Source: Megaustenia siamemsis
Taxonomy: Eukaryota > Mollusca > Gastropoda > Stylommatophora > Ariophantidae
NCBI GenBank assembly: GCA_032433765.1
Contig: JAVIAB010000159.1
Location: forward strand, 60,240,043-60,304,042
Direction of reading: 5' to 3'
Length of the DNA: 64,000 nt
Below the pieces are notes generated by a model. It saw nothing but the letters and a program-made list of their open reading frames with translations. It did not search any database and was not told the origin of the DNA. This document shows positions 22,028 through 33,005 of the stretch, piece after piece. Each line of letters begins with the position of its first letter. Positions within the stretch are counted from its first letter, which is position 1. A program made the translations under genes and the position numbers.

Positions 22028-22420
22028 TGATTTGCTTGCTTGCGTTCGCCCGATGACTAAAGTATTCTAGAGTATTCTAGTAGACTAGAGTATTCATCAG
22101 CATCCGCCCTTAAAAGGACGTTAAGTGGACGTGTCTGCGTTGTGTTGTGGTTTGCAGTATAACTGTGATATTTGCGCCTTTCAGCCCAACACATACGACT
22201 TCAGCATGACATTTTTGTGTACCGCGTTGTCTTCCCTCTTCGATCCTACTCGCTTGGCCAGACTAGACAGGTTAGTCTGTTACTAGAGGTACCGCGGAGA
22301 GGTGGAGCAGGGTCTGAATGATTCTGGTTCACCGATCCTGGCGCAAGCCATCAGCTGTGGGTCGCTGACAACATCCAGCTGTGGTGCTGTGAGGCGCGCC
22401 TTCGCCTCCACAAACTGATT
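22028..22420 (+). repeat. Interspersed repeat family R1, copy 1
   Basis: This segment of about 390 bp begins TTGCGTTCGCCCGATGAC and ends GTGAGGCGCGCCTTCGCC. It is shared with 39655-39835 (partial), 40620-40990, 43745-44120 and the tRNA units. It has no open frame or tRNA head, so its class is unknown. From 22421 to 23009 I see nothing further except AT-rich DNA and an AATAAA at 22455. Confidence 0.75.
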
Positions 22421-23009
22421 TTATTTTAAACAAACAACGTTGTACGGGAGAAAAATAAAGCATTATCGTCACCATCTTTTGAAGTGAATCTAGGGACTAA
22501 AAGGGAATTCCGGAAAATCCCCAAGTAGTGGGACGTTTTGAGCTCTGCGAGTAGGGGCAGTTGTGTGTATAATGACGTCAGTCGTCTATAGCTTCTACGG
22601 CTGATAACGTCACGCTAGTAAGTATATTTTGGAGTTTCTCTTTCAGTCGTCATGCTTGATTCTATTGATGGCAATGGCATAACCTAAAGGAAAACACAAA
22701 ATAAACTAAAAAGCAGTAGAATAATTTTAAACGATATTGCTTAAAGTTACCAGAAGAACAAGAACTAGAACTGTATTTAATAGTCTGAGATAGTTTTTAT
22801 TTTTTATTTTTATTTATTTATTTTTAACAATTTTTTTGCTGCTCAGGCATCAGAATCGTGGATTCACTGCGTGTATTGTGCTCGTGCTACCCTCGGTCTG
22901 GGATTCTTCTTGGTCACGAGCAACAATTTCAGAAATGTACATAATCGTATAGAGAAATGATGTGAACTTTTTTTGTCTTTGGAGATACTGGCTTGATCGG
23001 TTCCTTCTT

Positions 23010-23264
23010 GGAAATAAGAGAATGAGAGAAAGAGAAAGAGGGAGAGACAGACAGACGGACAGACAGAGACAGAGACAGAGACAAAGACAAAGACAAAGAC
23101 AAAGACAAAGACAAAGACAAAGACAAAGACAAAGACAAAGACAAAGACAAAGACAAAGACAAAGACAAAGACAGAGACAAAGATAAAGACAAAGACAGAG
23201 ACAAAGACAGAGACATAGACAGAGACAAAGACAGAGACATAGAGAGAGACATAGAGAGAGACAT

Positions 23265-23298
<34 letters not shown>

Positions 23299-23375
23299 GG
23301 AGACAAAGACAGAGACAGAGACAAAGACAGAGACATAGATATCTATATCTATATATATATATATATAAAGAGAGA
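23010..23375 (+). repeat. Hexanucleotide and dinucleotide microsatellite block
   Basis: The block is dominated by AAGACA/GAGACA hexamers, most regular at 23079-23172, grading into GA and TA dinucleotides near 23265-23365. Open frames across it, in several frames at once, only reflect the repeat. Confidence 0.95.
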
Positions 23376-23399
23376 GAGAGAATTCGTCTCGCAATATCA

Positions 23400-23985
23400 T
23401 CATCATCATCAATGCGTGCCGTCTCCACATCGAAGGTTGGCTACCATGGAGCGCCATTCCGCTCTGTCTCTTGCTTTGATGGTGCAGGTTGTCATAGGCT
23501 GACTTGTCCATATTTTGATTTTACTCGTCCATGTTTGAATTGGTCTGCCTCTGTCTATTGCTTTGATGGTGCAGGTTGTCATAGGCTGGCTTGTCCATCT
23601 GTTGATGTTACCTGTCATATTAGTTTTTGTCTGCTTTATTTACCTTGTACTTTCCCTACCAAGATTACATTTCGTAGGCTGTTGTGTCTATTATTATTTT
23701 TATTAGACTGTTGTGTCTTTTAACATGGCCCAAAATTCTCATTTGTCTTGTTTGAATTGTGTTTAGTAGTTCTCTTTTCATTTTTAGTTGTTTCAAGACT
23801 TTTCTTTCCAATTCTTCATAATCTTCTATAAATCCACATTTCAAAGGCCTCAATTTTCTGTTCTGTTGTCTTGTCTAATGTCCATGTTTCTGCACTATAC
23901 ATGAATGTTGAGAAGATATAACATTTTGCTATTCTAAGTTTCAGCACTGTTATTCGTTTTGATGTTATTATATTTTTCATGACAT
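23400..23985 (-). mobile_element. LINE 3'-end remnant, minus copy of an inverted pair
   Basis: On the minus strand the end reads as WTSQPMTTCTIKARDRAEWRS-type sequence, a LINE C-terminal tail, then ATCATCATCATC trinucleotides. It faces a matching plus-strand fragment at 23986-24358, with which it can form a hairpin. Confidence 0.7.
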
Positions 23986-24358
23986 TAAAATCGAAGCCTT
24001 TGAAATGTGGATTTATAGAAGAATAGGTAGAATTGGGTGGAAAGAAAAGAAAACAAACGAAGAAGTTTTAAAACAACTAAAAATGAAAAAAAGAACTACT
24101 AAACACAATTAGAGCAAGACAAATGAAATTTTTTGGTCATGTTAAAAGACACAACAGTCTAATAAAAATAATATTAGAAGGGAAAATACAAGGTAAAAGA
24201 GGCAGAGGCAGACCAAGACTAACATGGACGAGTAACATCAAAAGATGGACAAGTCAGCCTATGGCAATCTGCACCATCCAAAGCAAGAGACAGAGTTGAA
24301 TGGCGCTCCATGGTAGCTAACCTTCGATGCGGAGAGGGCACTCGATGATGATGATGAC
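23986..24358 (+). mobile_element. LINE 3'-end remnant, plus copy of an inverted pair
   Basis: It starts with the AFEMWIYRR segment common to these LINEs and runs to the same tail and GATGATGATGA end as the minus copy. Frameshifts are present. From 24360 to 24669 no gene is seen. Confidence 0.7.
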
Positions 24359-24669
24359 ATTAAAATTACTTTTTGCCATTGTTCAGTTTGTTTCTTCTAT
24401 CTCTCAACAGGTATGAATAACTCTGAGTACATCTGGCTTGATTTTTTGTTATCGGACCTCGAAGTTATCTTTACATTATGTTACTCAGTATCAGACATCA
24501 GGACCGTTGTTCATCATTATCGTACAGCACCAGGTTATTTCTCAGCGAGTTTGAATCTGTATTATGTCTCTCACCGCTATCTCTAGTCTAGTGCTGCAGC
24601 TGATAAGCGGCCATCGTTGTTAATAGTTTGCAACATCTTCGTGATCGTCATTGCCATTTTAAAACAAAA

Positions 24670-24926
24670 ATAAATAAAGAACCCCCGTCACGCCAAGTGG
24701 CGTTTAGGGAATATGGTGTTAGTGACCATCAATTTTACAGACCTTCAGCACTTTATTTTTAGGGTAATGCGGTCGGTATTACTCCAGCGCCGCTTTATTT
24801 TTCCAGAAACAAAAATCCGGTACCCATTTAAGGCTGGGTGAACACGGAAGCCGTCGGTTGGGATCGAACCCTACCTCTTGTCCTTTGTATGCCAGTTCAC
24901 TAACCACTGAGCTATCGCGGCTCCCT
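24670..24926 (-). mobile_element. tRNA-derived SINE, copy 3
   Basis: Full-length copy of the first SINE family on the minus strand, with box A and box B intact (GAGCTATCGCGG and GGGATCGAACCC as seen on the plus strand). Confidence 0.82.
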
Positions 24927-24939
24927 CTTTTCAGTCTTA

Positions 24940-25040
24940 GTTACTTTAAAACTTCATCTTTTATTTTCATTTCTTTCCATCCAATTCTACCTATTCTTCT
25001 ATAAATCCACATTTCAAAAGTTTCAATTTTCTGCTCTTTT
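24940..25040 (-). mobile_element. Short LINE fragment between two SINEs
   Basis: The minus strand carries the AFEMWIYRRIGRIGWKE-type fragment, the same piece found at 23990, 41880 and in the tRNA units. Confidence 0.6.
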
Positions 25041-25116
25041 TAACTACTGATATAGCATCACAAATATGATAACTTTTGCTTTAGAAAATATTCATTGTAT
25101 GTGTGGAATTAGAATT

Positions 25117-25350
25117 TAAAAGCTCAATGGTTAGTGAAAGGAGAAGAGATCGGTTTCGATCCTGAGCTTCCGAGTTCCCCCAGCCTTAAATGGAAACCGA
25201 ATTTTTTTCTAGGAAAGGAAAGCCACCAGGGGCGTAATACCGACCACATTACCCCAAAAATCTAGAACCGAAGGTCTGTAAAAAACATGGTCACTAACAC
25301 CATATTCCCTATACGCCACTTGAGGTAACGGGGGCTTTTTAAGTTTTACT
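25117..25350 (+). mobile_element. tRNA-derived SINE, copy 4 (degenerate)
   Basis: The head is damaged (AAAGCTCAATGGTTAGTGAA and GGTTTCGATCC remain) but the body and the GCCACTTGAGGTAACGGGGG tail identify the same family as copies 1-3. It is inverted relative to copy 3. Confidence 0.72.
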
Positions 25351-25479
25351 TTTTTTTTAAATTACAATTTAAAGCCATTTTAACAAAATATCAATTTTAA
25401 GAACAATATGGGAGATAATCAGAATATGTTTATCCATAAATACTGCACATTTGTCAAGATTATAACTAGGATAGAATAC

Positions 25480-25600
25480 CAATGGCTTGGCAGAAGGTCA
25501 ACAACAGAAATGATAAATAGCTGCCGATATCAAAAGTTGTGGAGAGACATGATCACCTACGCCAGTAGGCCCGGTACTTGATGATGATGATGACGAGAAT
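25480..25600 (+). mobile_element. LINE 3' tail
   Basis: The sequence reads LWRDMITYASRPGT then stop and GATGATGATGATGA, the terminal segment also seen at 34440-34510, 34670-34730 and 39540-39610. Confidence 0.6.
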
Positions 25601-25915
25601 ACCAAATGAAACCACAAGAAAAATAGTAGGAACAAAACCCTGCCAAGAATATATAGAACAACAACAACTTAAATGGTTTGGCCACCTGGTCAGAATGAAT
25701 CCTCACCAATCACCATCAAAGGTGTTCTTCTCGAGAATGCATGGGAAAAGACCAAGAGGAAGACCCAGAAGAAGATGGATAGATGCAGTGACAGAGACAT
25801 GTAACAACAAAGGAAAATCACTAATTCAGACAGTTCGAGCAGCTCAAGAACGATAAATGATATAACCACGACACCTTTTAAGTATCAGTGAGAAAGAGAA
25901 AAGAAAAAAGAAGAA
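25600..25915 (+). mobile_element. LINE C-terminal domain remnant
   Basis: The open frame reads LKWFGHLVRMNP then GKRPRGRPRRRWIDAV, a motif typical of the C-terminal tail of animal LINE polymerase proteins. There is no catalytic domain. From 25916 to 26282 no gene is seen. Confidence 0.65.
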
Positions 25916-26282
25916 GACAACTAGGCTGCCATGAAAGCAAACAACTGTGTCAATATAAATACTGAAGGAAGAAGTGAGTAAGGGATAAAACACAAACTAA
26001 AACGATTAAAAGTGAAAGCCGTTTTTGTTCAATTCTTCATTTATTCTCACAGATGAATTATGTAAATATTATCAGCTATTTATTAGCATTTTTGCCGTAA
26101 AATAATTAAAAATTAGATTCTAATTAAGAGTATATTTGTCTTTGAATTATACGTGGCCACAAAGCCACAACTTGCAATCTGGCTGGTGTTGTTGCGGTGT
26201 TTTTTTTTTAATTGCTAATGTTAAATAACCTTGTCAACCCACTAGCTATATTTTACTTGCAACACTTGAGCTAGCCTACACA

Positions 26283-26483
26283 ACCTGTAGCCATATTTTA
26301 CATTGTACCTTCTGATTGTCCAAAAAAACCAGTAGCCATATTTTACATTGTACCTTCTAATTGTCCAAAAAAAACCAGTAGCCATATTTTACATTGTACC
26401 TTCTGATTGTCCAACAAAACCTGTAGCCATATTTTACATTGTACCTTCTGATTGTCCAACAAAACCTGTAGCCATATTTTACA
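26283..26483 (+). repeat. Minisatellite (44-bp class), left part
   Basis: About four and a half copies of a unit containing GTAGCCATATTTTACATTG and TACCTTCTGATTGTCC. The same array continues after the Penelope-like element, so the array was split by it. Confidence 0.9.
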
Positions 26484-29400
26484 AAAGTTTTCGAACTCCA
26501 TACGCCGAGGTACTCTTTTAGCCATCCAGTATTTACCTACAGACATCTCTTCTATATCCACTGAACTCGCCTTTACCACTTATAATCTTACTAGATTTAG
26601 TTGCCATATTAATTTCCTCCAAAATTGTATACGATTAAAGATTCTCCGATATGGGTTCCGGTCTAAGTTCACCCCCTTTGTCCACCAGCCTAACCTTAGT
26701 GAAATTAGGCGATTTGATAGTATTGAAAGACGCCTTGGTTTCCATCGTATGAGGCTCGTTCTAGCCAACTACACCAGGCTAGTCTCCCACCCGCGGACTC
26801 AGCGTCTACGGCTGGTGTCGAGACTCAGGTGTTTAATGACCGGCTCAGACCATTTTATCCGACAGATCATCCACGACTTTAATAGGTAACTCTATATTTT
26901 TATGTCCTCCCAGCACAAGAAGAGGATCTCCTTCCTCCGCCCCGCCCCACCCTCCCCTACACCTGTTACGTCAGCTACCGACTCTTTAGTTTTTTGTATA
27001 CCCCCGACCTCCATCTCTCACATAATGAGAGGTCTGTTCTCTCTAAAGGTTTAAAATCTATCCCCCTTCGCCCTTCTAGTGACCATTACAATCTTTGTAA
27101 GGATGTCCATGATTTCCATAGACGTATGCCCTTGAAGTTCCATTACTCTGGCACTACTGCTTCTTACTCCTCACCCACCCCTGTAGACGAGTTCTCTCGC
27201 TTCTACTCCCGCAAGTCGGATTGGACCCCTCAACCCGATGCATCCCAGGCCTTGGATCACTACATAAATGTCACCTCACGTGAGATACAACAACTGTGCT
27301 CTAGAAAACTTCACCGCTCTAATTTATCTCCCTCTGAGCTTCGGGCCCTCTCTAATCTCCGCCGCCGAGAAGACATTGTCATCAAACCGGCCGATAAAGG
27401 GGGAGCGGTGGTAGTTTGGCGCAGAGACTTATACATTTCAGAGGGTTATAAACAACTAACTATCCAATACCTTGTTTTATGAACCCCGCCCTGACGACGC
27501 TACTGTCCCTCACAATAAACAGGTCCAATCTAACATCAAGGAACTCATTCTTGACCACCTCCTTCCTTCTAGCGCGTCCTGCCTCATTATCCCGAATAGT
27601 GGTCTTGGGAAACCATCTTTCTATATGCTCCCCAAAATTAACAAAATCGACAATCCAGGACGCCCCATCGTGTCAGCGTGTGCTTGCCCGACTGAACACA
27701 AATCAGACTATCTAGACAGTGTCTTCCAGCCCATGGTTGCTAGTCTTCCCTCATATGTCAAGGACACGAACCATGTACTAAGTATCTTCTCTTCCATCTC
27801 TCTCTCCCATGGTCGCTCATACCGACTTTTTAACCCTTGATGTTTGCTCCCTCTACACCTCTATTCCTCACTCCGACGGCCTCTTGGCTCTACGTTTCTT
27901 TCTTGACCAGAGACAACACCCCTCTGTGGATACTGCCACCCTTCTCCGCCTTACTGAGCTTGTACTCAACCTCAATACATTTGAGTTCTATGGTAACTTC
28001 TATGACCAGGTTAGTGGAGTAGCCATGGGCACCAAGATGGGCCCCAGCTATGCTTGCCTATTCATGGGTTACCTGGAGTACCAAATTCTCAATTCATATC
28101 AAGGTCCCCTTCCTATCATATACCTTCGGTACATTGATGACTGCTTCGGACTTACCGATCTACCTGAGGATGACCTCTCCAGGTTTATCGACTATATTGG
28201 TAGCTATCACATAGCTATCAAGTTCACATCTTGTATATTCACTTCCTCTGTCACCTTCCTAGATCTTATCGTTTCTTTGGGTACTTCTGGCCTCCACACC
28301 TCGGTTTTCTATAAACCCACGGACGCCCATTGTTATCTTCTCTACACTGCATCCCATTCACCTTCTTGTCGTGATTCTATTCCGTTCTCACAGTTATTGC
28401 GTCTCCGTCGCATCTGCCAGGATGACCAAGATTTCCTCCTACAGTCTCACCTCATGTTAGGTTTCTTTAGCCGCCGTCTTTAGCCGATCCTCCAGTCTGG
28501 CCTCAAGCGGGTCCTCCTTATCTCCCGTCCCGAGGTACTCACTCCTTCCAACCGCCCCCCCCCCCCCTCTGAGATAACTATACTCATCCTTACATATCAT
28601 CCTCACAACTTAGCTGCTGTGAAGATACTCAACCGCTACCGTTCCATTCTCCTCTCTGATCCCACTACTCGTCTACTTTTTAGTGATCCCCCGATGATCG
28701 ATTTCAAGCGCGACAGGAATCTGAGAGATATTTTGGTTAAAAGCCATCTCCCTCGCTCCCACCCTCAACACTTCGGTACGGCCCCTTGTGGCCGTAACTG
28801 TATCACCTGTGCCTATGTGCTCTCTATTGACTCGGTCTTATTCCCTAATGGACGGTTCGAGATCAAACATGGCTTCACATGTGTGTCCCGCAACATCATT
28901 TATGCCATCATATGCCAACGATGCCACATGCCCTATATTGGTGAGTCTGGGAGAAGATTAGCGAAAAGATTTTGTGAACATCTACGTGATGTCCAACAGA
29001 ATACTGGTTACTCTGGCGACCACAGCCGCTATATTTCGGAAAATCGCCTCATAGTCCAGTATGGTTCGCTGACCCCACGAGGCATGAATGTATCACGCTC
29101 ATACACATAGTTTCCTTTTGGTTGCTCCTTCCCTTTTGCATAGCCTTCTCTACTGCACATATTTGGGTTCTTTGGTCTATCTACTATGCCATGCTATTTA
29201 TAGTTCTTCTCCTCTAGTCCCTTATGAAACACTTCGGTGTTCTCCTCTATACCTTTTTTCTGTGCTCCTTACCCCTCATTTGTTTTTATTGTACCCCACT
29301 CTCAGACATCTCACTCTTACCGCCTTTTGAGCACCTGTTAGTCTACTATTCTATTCTTTCTCCTTTGTGTTTGCACACTGACCCGTGTGTGAAATCCTCT

Positions 29401-29673
29401 GGTTCGGTGTGCATTTGCGCACATTTCTACACATTCACGACAACCACACTTTTGTTACAATTTCCTTTTCATACACACAGGATAGACATTTTAAGTTTAT
29501 TTTCTTTAAAATATATCGAATATTTTTGTTTTAATGTTTCGTTATTAGTTTTGTGTGTATGTTTTTCTTGTGTGTCCCTGCTGAAGGCCTATTGGGCCGA
29601 AACGTCGTTTAGTCTGTGTCGTCCACTTATCACGTAAAGCTTCTAACATACCATTTTTAAATTTTTTTTAATT
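26484..29673 (+). mobile_element. Penelope-like retroelement (RT plus GIY-YIG endonuclease)
   Basis: An element of about 3.19 kb flanked by 15-bp duplications (TAGCCATATTTTACA at 26469-26483 and 29674-29688). Reverse transcriptase followed by a C-terminal GIY-YIG nuclease is diagnostic of the endonuclease-bearing Penelope-like elements. The 3' end carries a conserved hairpin-GAAAC segment (29578-29610) shared with short remnants near the tRNA-Lys genes. The coding region is broken, so this copy is inactive. 29111-29570 is AT/T-rich 3' sequence. Confidence 0.87.
26490..29110 (+). pseudogene. Penelope-like polyprotein, frameshifted
   Basis: An N-terminal region (26490-26889) is separated by frame changes from a block with DIVIKPADKGGAVVVW (27370-27420), typical of the RT N-terminal extension. 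Next come LDVCSLYTSIPH (27832-27870), VAMGTKMGPSYACLFM (28021-28065) and the catalytic YIDD (28132-28143). The last block (28619-29110) has two CxxC pairs and IIYAIICQRCHMPYIGESG...RFCEHL, the GIY-YIG nuclease with its arginine and histidine. Breaks lie near 26890, 27480, 27830 and 28485, and a C-run at 28556-28567 interrupts the linker. In active relatives the nuclease nicks the target and RT copies the RNA. Confidence 0.87.
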
Positions 29674-30200
29674 TAGCCATATTTTACATTGTACCGTCTG
29701 ATTGTCCAACAAAGCCCGTAGCCATATTTTACATTGTACCTTCTGATTGTCCAACAAAACCCATAGCAATATTTTACATTGCACCTTTCTGATTGTCCAA
29801 CAAAACCCATAGCCATATTTAACATTGCACCTTCTGATTATTCAACAAAACCCGTGGCCATATTTTACATTGTACCGTCTGATTGTCCAACAAAACCCAT
29901 AGCCGTATTTTACATTGCACCTTCTGATTGTCCAACAAAACCCATAGCCATATTTAACATTGCACCTTCTGATTATTCAACAAACCCCGTAGCCATATTT
30001 TACAGTGTACCTTCTGATTGTCCAACAAAACCCGTAGCCTTATTTTACAGTATACCTTCTGACTGTCCAACAAAACCTGTAGCCATATTTTGCAGTGCAC
30101 CTTCTCATTATCCTACAAAACACGTAGCCATATTTTACATTGCACCTTCTGATTGTCCAACAAAAGCCATAGCCTTACTTTACACTGTACCTTCTGACTC
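29674..30200 (+). repeat. Minisatellite (44-bp class), right part
   Basis: About twelve copies of the unit seen at 26283-26483, more divergent from each other than the left copies. From 30201 to 30519 no gene is seen. Confidence 0.9.
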
Positions 30201-30519
30201 TGCACGACCGTGAAAGTGAGTCTCGGTTGTAGCCGATGGCTGTAGACACACGATACTGCCATTCTGGCTTTCATGTCTGGACTCTTTAACATTTATTAAT
30301 AGTCATAAGCATGAGAAACATGACGGCAGGATATTCTCGTTGCAGACCTCGTATAGTTTCATAGCCATCCTTTCTCGGTAGGAAGGTCTCAAGACTATCA
30401 TTCATGCCAATATATGTTTATGACCTGGCCTTTGGCGTCTTTAACAGACGGTTGTTAGCAAGAAATCACGATACGTCAGTAGTTTGGTAAAGATATATAT
30501 GCTTTATGCTGGATGCATC

Positions 30520-30775
30520 GGAGCCGCGATAGCTCAGTGGTTAGTGAACTCGACTACAAAGGACAAGAGGTAGGGTTCGATCCCAATCGACGGCTTCCGG
30601 GTTCACCTTCCTTTAATTGGTACCGGATTTTTTTCTGGAAAAGTAAAGCGGCACGGGCGTAATGCCGACCACATTACCCCAAAAATCATGTGCCGAAGGT
30701 CTGTAAAATTTATGGTCACTAACACCATATTCCCTATACGCCACTTGGCGTGACGGGGGTACTTTACTTTTTTTT
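30520..30775 (+). mobile_element. tRNA-derived SINE, copy 5
   Basis: This is the best preserved copy. GGAGCCG (30520) pairs with CGGCTTCC, box A and box B are intact, then the body and a T-rich tail TTTACTTTTTTTT. Confidence 0.85.
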
Positions 30776-30789
30776 ACTTGTATGCTGGA

Positions 30790-31200
30790 TGCTGCTTTGC
30801 TGCACAGCTTCTCTCCAGGCTGAATCTTCCAATTTTTCCAATATTGGACAGACCGATCGATCCACAGAATTAACAGGATGTATTTGTGGTGCCTGTCCTC
30901 GTCTCCTTTCTCCTGCACTTTTTGTCTTCCGAATTTGCTATCAGCACTGCCTCGAAAGCCGCTGTGTCATTTCTCTTTTTATTTTTGTTCTCCATTTGCT
31001 ACATACGATCCGCAGCCAGATTTTCCCAGTTTCTTTCACTGATAAAGAATTCCTTCAAGGAAACCCCTCAAACATCCTTATATCTCAGCACTGGTCTGCC
31101 CTTTGTTCTCTCTCTATCCTTCAGTTGGCCATACAATATTAGTTTGGAAACAGGAATGTTTGCCATGCTACTTACATGACCCAGCCATCTTAGTCGGTCG
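30790..31200 (-). mobile_element. LINE C-terminal remnant
   Basis: The minus strand reads KLILYGQLKDRERTKGRP then RYKDVCEG, a LINE tail motif, followed by basic, frameshifted sequence. It is directly followed by the SINE copy 5 tail. Confidence 0.55.
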
Positions 31201-31227
31201 GTTTGCCTGCCAACCTGCCTGCCTGTC

Positions 31228-31338
<111 letters not shown>

Positions 31339-31524
31339 TTTTCCTACGCCTGATGTATTATCTGTATCTGGAATGTCGTTTCCTATATACATTTCACTGT
31401 CTTTTGTAATTCTCGCAGTGACCCGTATAGTTTTGTCTCTCGTGTTGACCCCAATGTGTCAATGGATTTTCCTGTCTACACTGTATCTAAATAGTTTCAA
31501 AATTAAAAAAGGGACCTCATAAAC

Positions 31525-32625
31525 TCATGCAATTACCATGCTTATTGTTTTGCATGATGTAATTTGCTCTTTCAATTGCATTGTGTCTTCTTTTAGGATA
31601 TGATCGTCCTTGCTAGACTGACGGCATCTGAAGAATAGCTGTAGGAACATTTGTCGGTATTTGGAACTCATTTTGTAGTACAAGACGATGCTGACGCTGG
31701 AGTTAATGTTCTCAAACAGGAGGGCGAAGGACCACAAGCTGTAGCAGAGGTTTCGGTAGCTACCACTCATGGAGAACGATGGTTCTAGAAATGTGGTCAT
31801 ACACAAAAGGACAGCCGGAGTGTAGCACACCACTAAAATGCCAGCTATAAGTACAACAATAGTTATGGTAGCTCTGTCACGTTTAGACATATATTTGGCC
31901 TTCTTGGTGTCAACGTTCGTCGTTTGTCTCCAAGCATTTTTCTGTTGCAATTTATAAATTAAGATCAGGGTGAAGGTCAGGACAGAGAGAAAGCCCAGAA
32001 GCGTGAACAAACCGTGGGAGAAATAGACGAAAGCTTCAGCAAAACCATGCTGGCTCGTGACGACTAATCCTAAAAGAGTTCGGTTCGAGTCTGGGTAGAA
32101 CTTCCAAGTACAGTAGGATGTAAAGAAAATGGGAGAAGGTGAAGCTATAGTAAATGCGAAGATACAAAAGATAACAGTGGTGGTTATCTTGGGTGTTATA
32201 ATCCGTTTAATATGCAGAGGATAAACTACACACAGACATCTCTCGGCGGTGATAAAGGCATTTATCACACAGGTGATTCTAGCGAAGACTTCTCGATTCA
32301 ACCCAGTTGTTATTTACTGAATCTCATGGTGCACAATTGGTAGATTCAAGTCTTCAAAGAGCGGGTTGATAAAAATGTTGTAGATTTGTTGTATAATTAG
32401 ACCACATAGATCAGAGACGGCGAGGGAGAAGAAGCTAATGTTGATGGTTGTGTTCAGACTTTGTTTATAAAACACGAGCATGTTGATAACATTAGTTATT
32501 GATCCGAAGAGACTGATAACCCCACTCAAAATGACGTAGTTAACAAGCGAAAATAGCTGCCTGTGATGATTGCTAAGAACTTGCGTTCTCCACGTCACAG
32601 ACTGGTTTGCGTCGCTACCAAACAT
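31525..32625 (-). pseudogene. Class A GPCR, chemosensory-type paralogue with one internal stop
   Basis: A single frame of 366 codons resembles the intact receptor at 20925-21995 along its whole length (roughly two thirds of residues alike by eye): NVINMLVFYKQ in TM1, SLAVSDLCGL in TM2, AERCLCVVYPLHIKRIITP after TM3, VVCYTP in TM6 and SSVSIVLYYKMSSKYR in TM7. A TAA at 32314-32316 replaces the codon after HHEIQ, in the extracellular loop before TM3. The start at 32625 follows a splice-acceptor-like AACCAACAG near 32650, as in the other receptor. Only one lesion in 366 codons suggests recent loss, an allele, or a sequencing error. Confidence 0.8.
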
Positions 32626-32654
32626 CCCCAGATCTTCCTTAACAGAAACCTGTT

Positions 32655-33005
32655 GGTTAGAGCTAATTTTATGTTTATTTGTTTGTACAACGAAAACTAT
32701 AGTCATCTCAACTTTCAACATATCGACGAAAAGATCATTTCTTTCACTTTGAATTTAGCCTCTTTAATGTCTGCAGGTTACAGCTAATTTCATGTTTATT
32801 TGATTGTACAACGAAAACTATAGTCATCTCAACTTACAACATATCGACGAAAACATCATTTCTTTCACTTTGAATTTAGCCTCTTTAATGTCTGCAGGTT
32901 ACAGCTAATTTCATGTTTATTTGTTTGTTCAACGAAAACTATGGTCATCTCAACTTTCAACATATCGACGGAAATATCATTTCTTTCACGTGAATTTGGC
33001 CTCTT
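32655..33005 (-). repeat. ~120-bp tandem repeats upstream of receptor pseudogene
   Basis: Three copies start near 32655, 32775 and 32897 and share AACGAAAACTATAGTCATCTCAAC-type sequence and a TTTAATGTCTGCAGG end. The copy nearest the gene overlaps its proposed 5' splice-acceptor region. Confidence 0.85.

Noticed and set aside
22850..23511. Overlapping open frames of 135-215 residues on both strands
   Set aside because: They are translations of the AAGACA/GAGACA microsatellite; several frames are open at once and the products are dipeptide-like repeats.
26343..26768. Minus-strand frames over the minisatellite and Penelope 5' region
   Set aside because: They are antisense to the Penelope-like element and driven by the tandem repeat.
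29779..30213. 144-residue repetitive frame
   Set aside because: It is a translation of the 44-bp-class minisatellite; unit length variation breaks any common frame in the left array.
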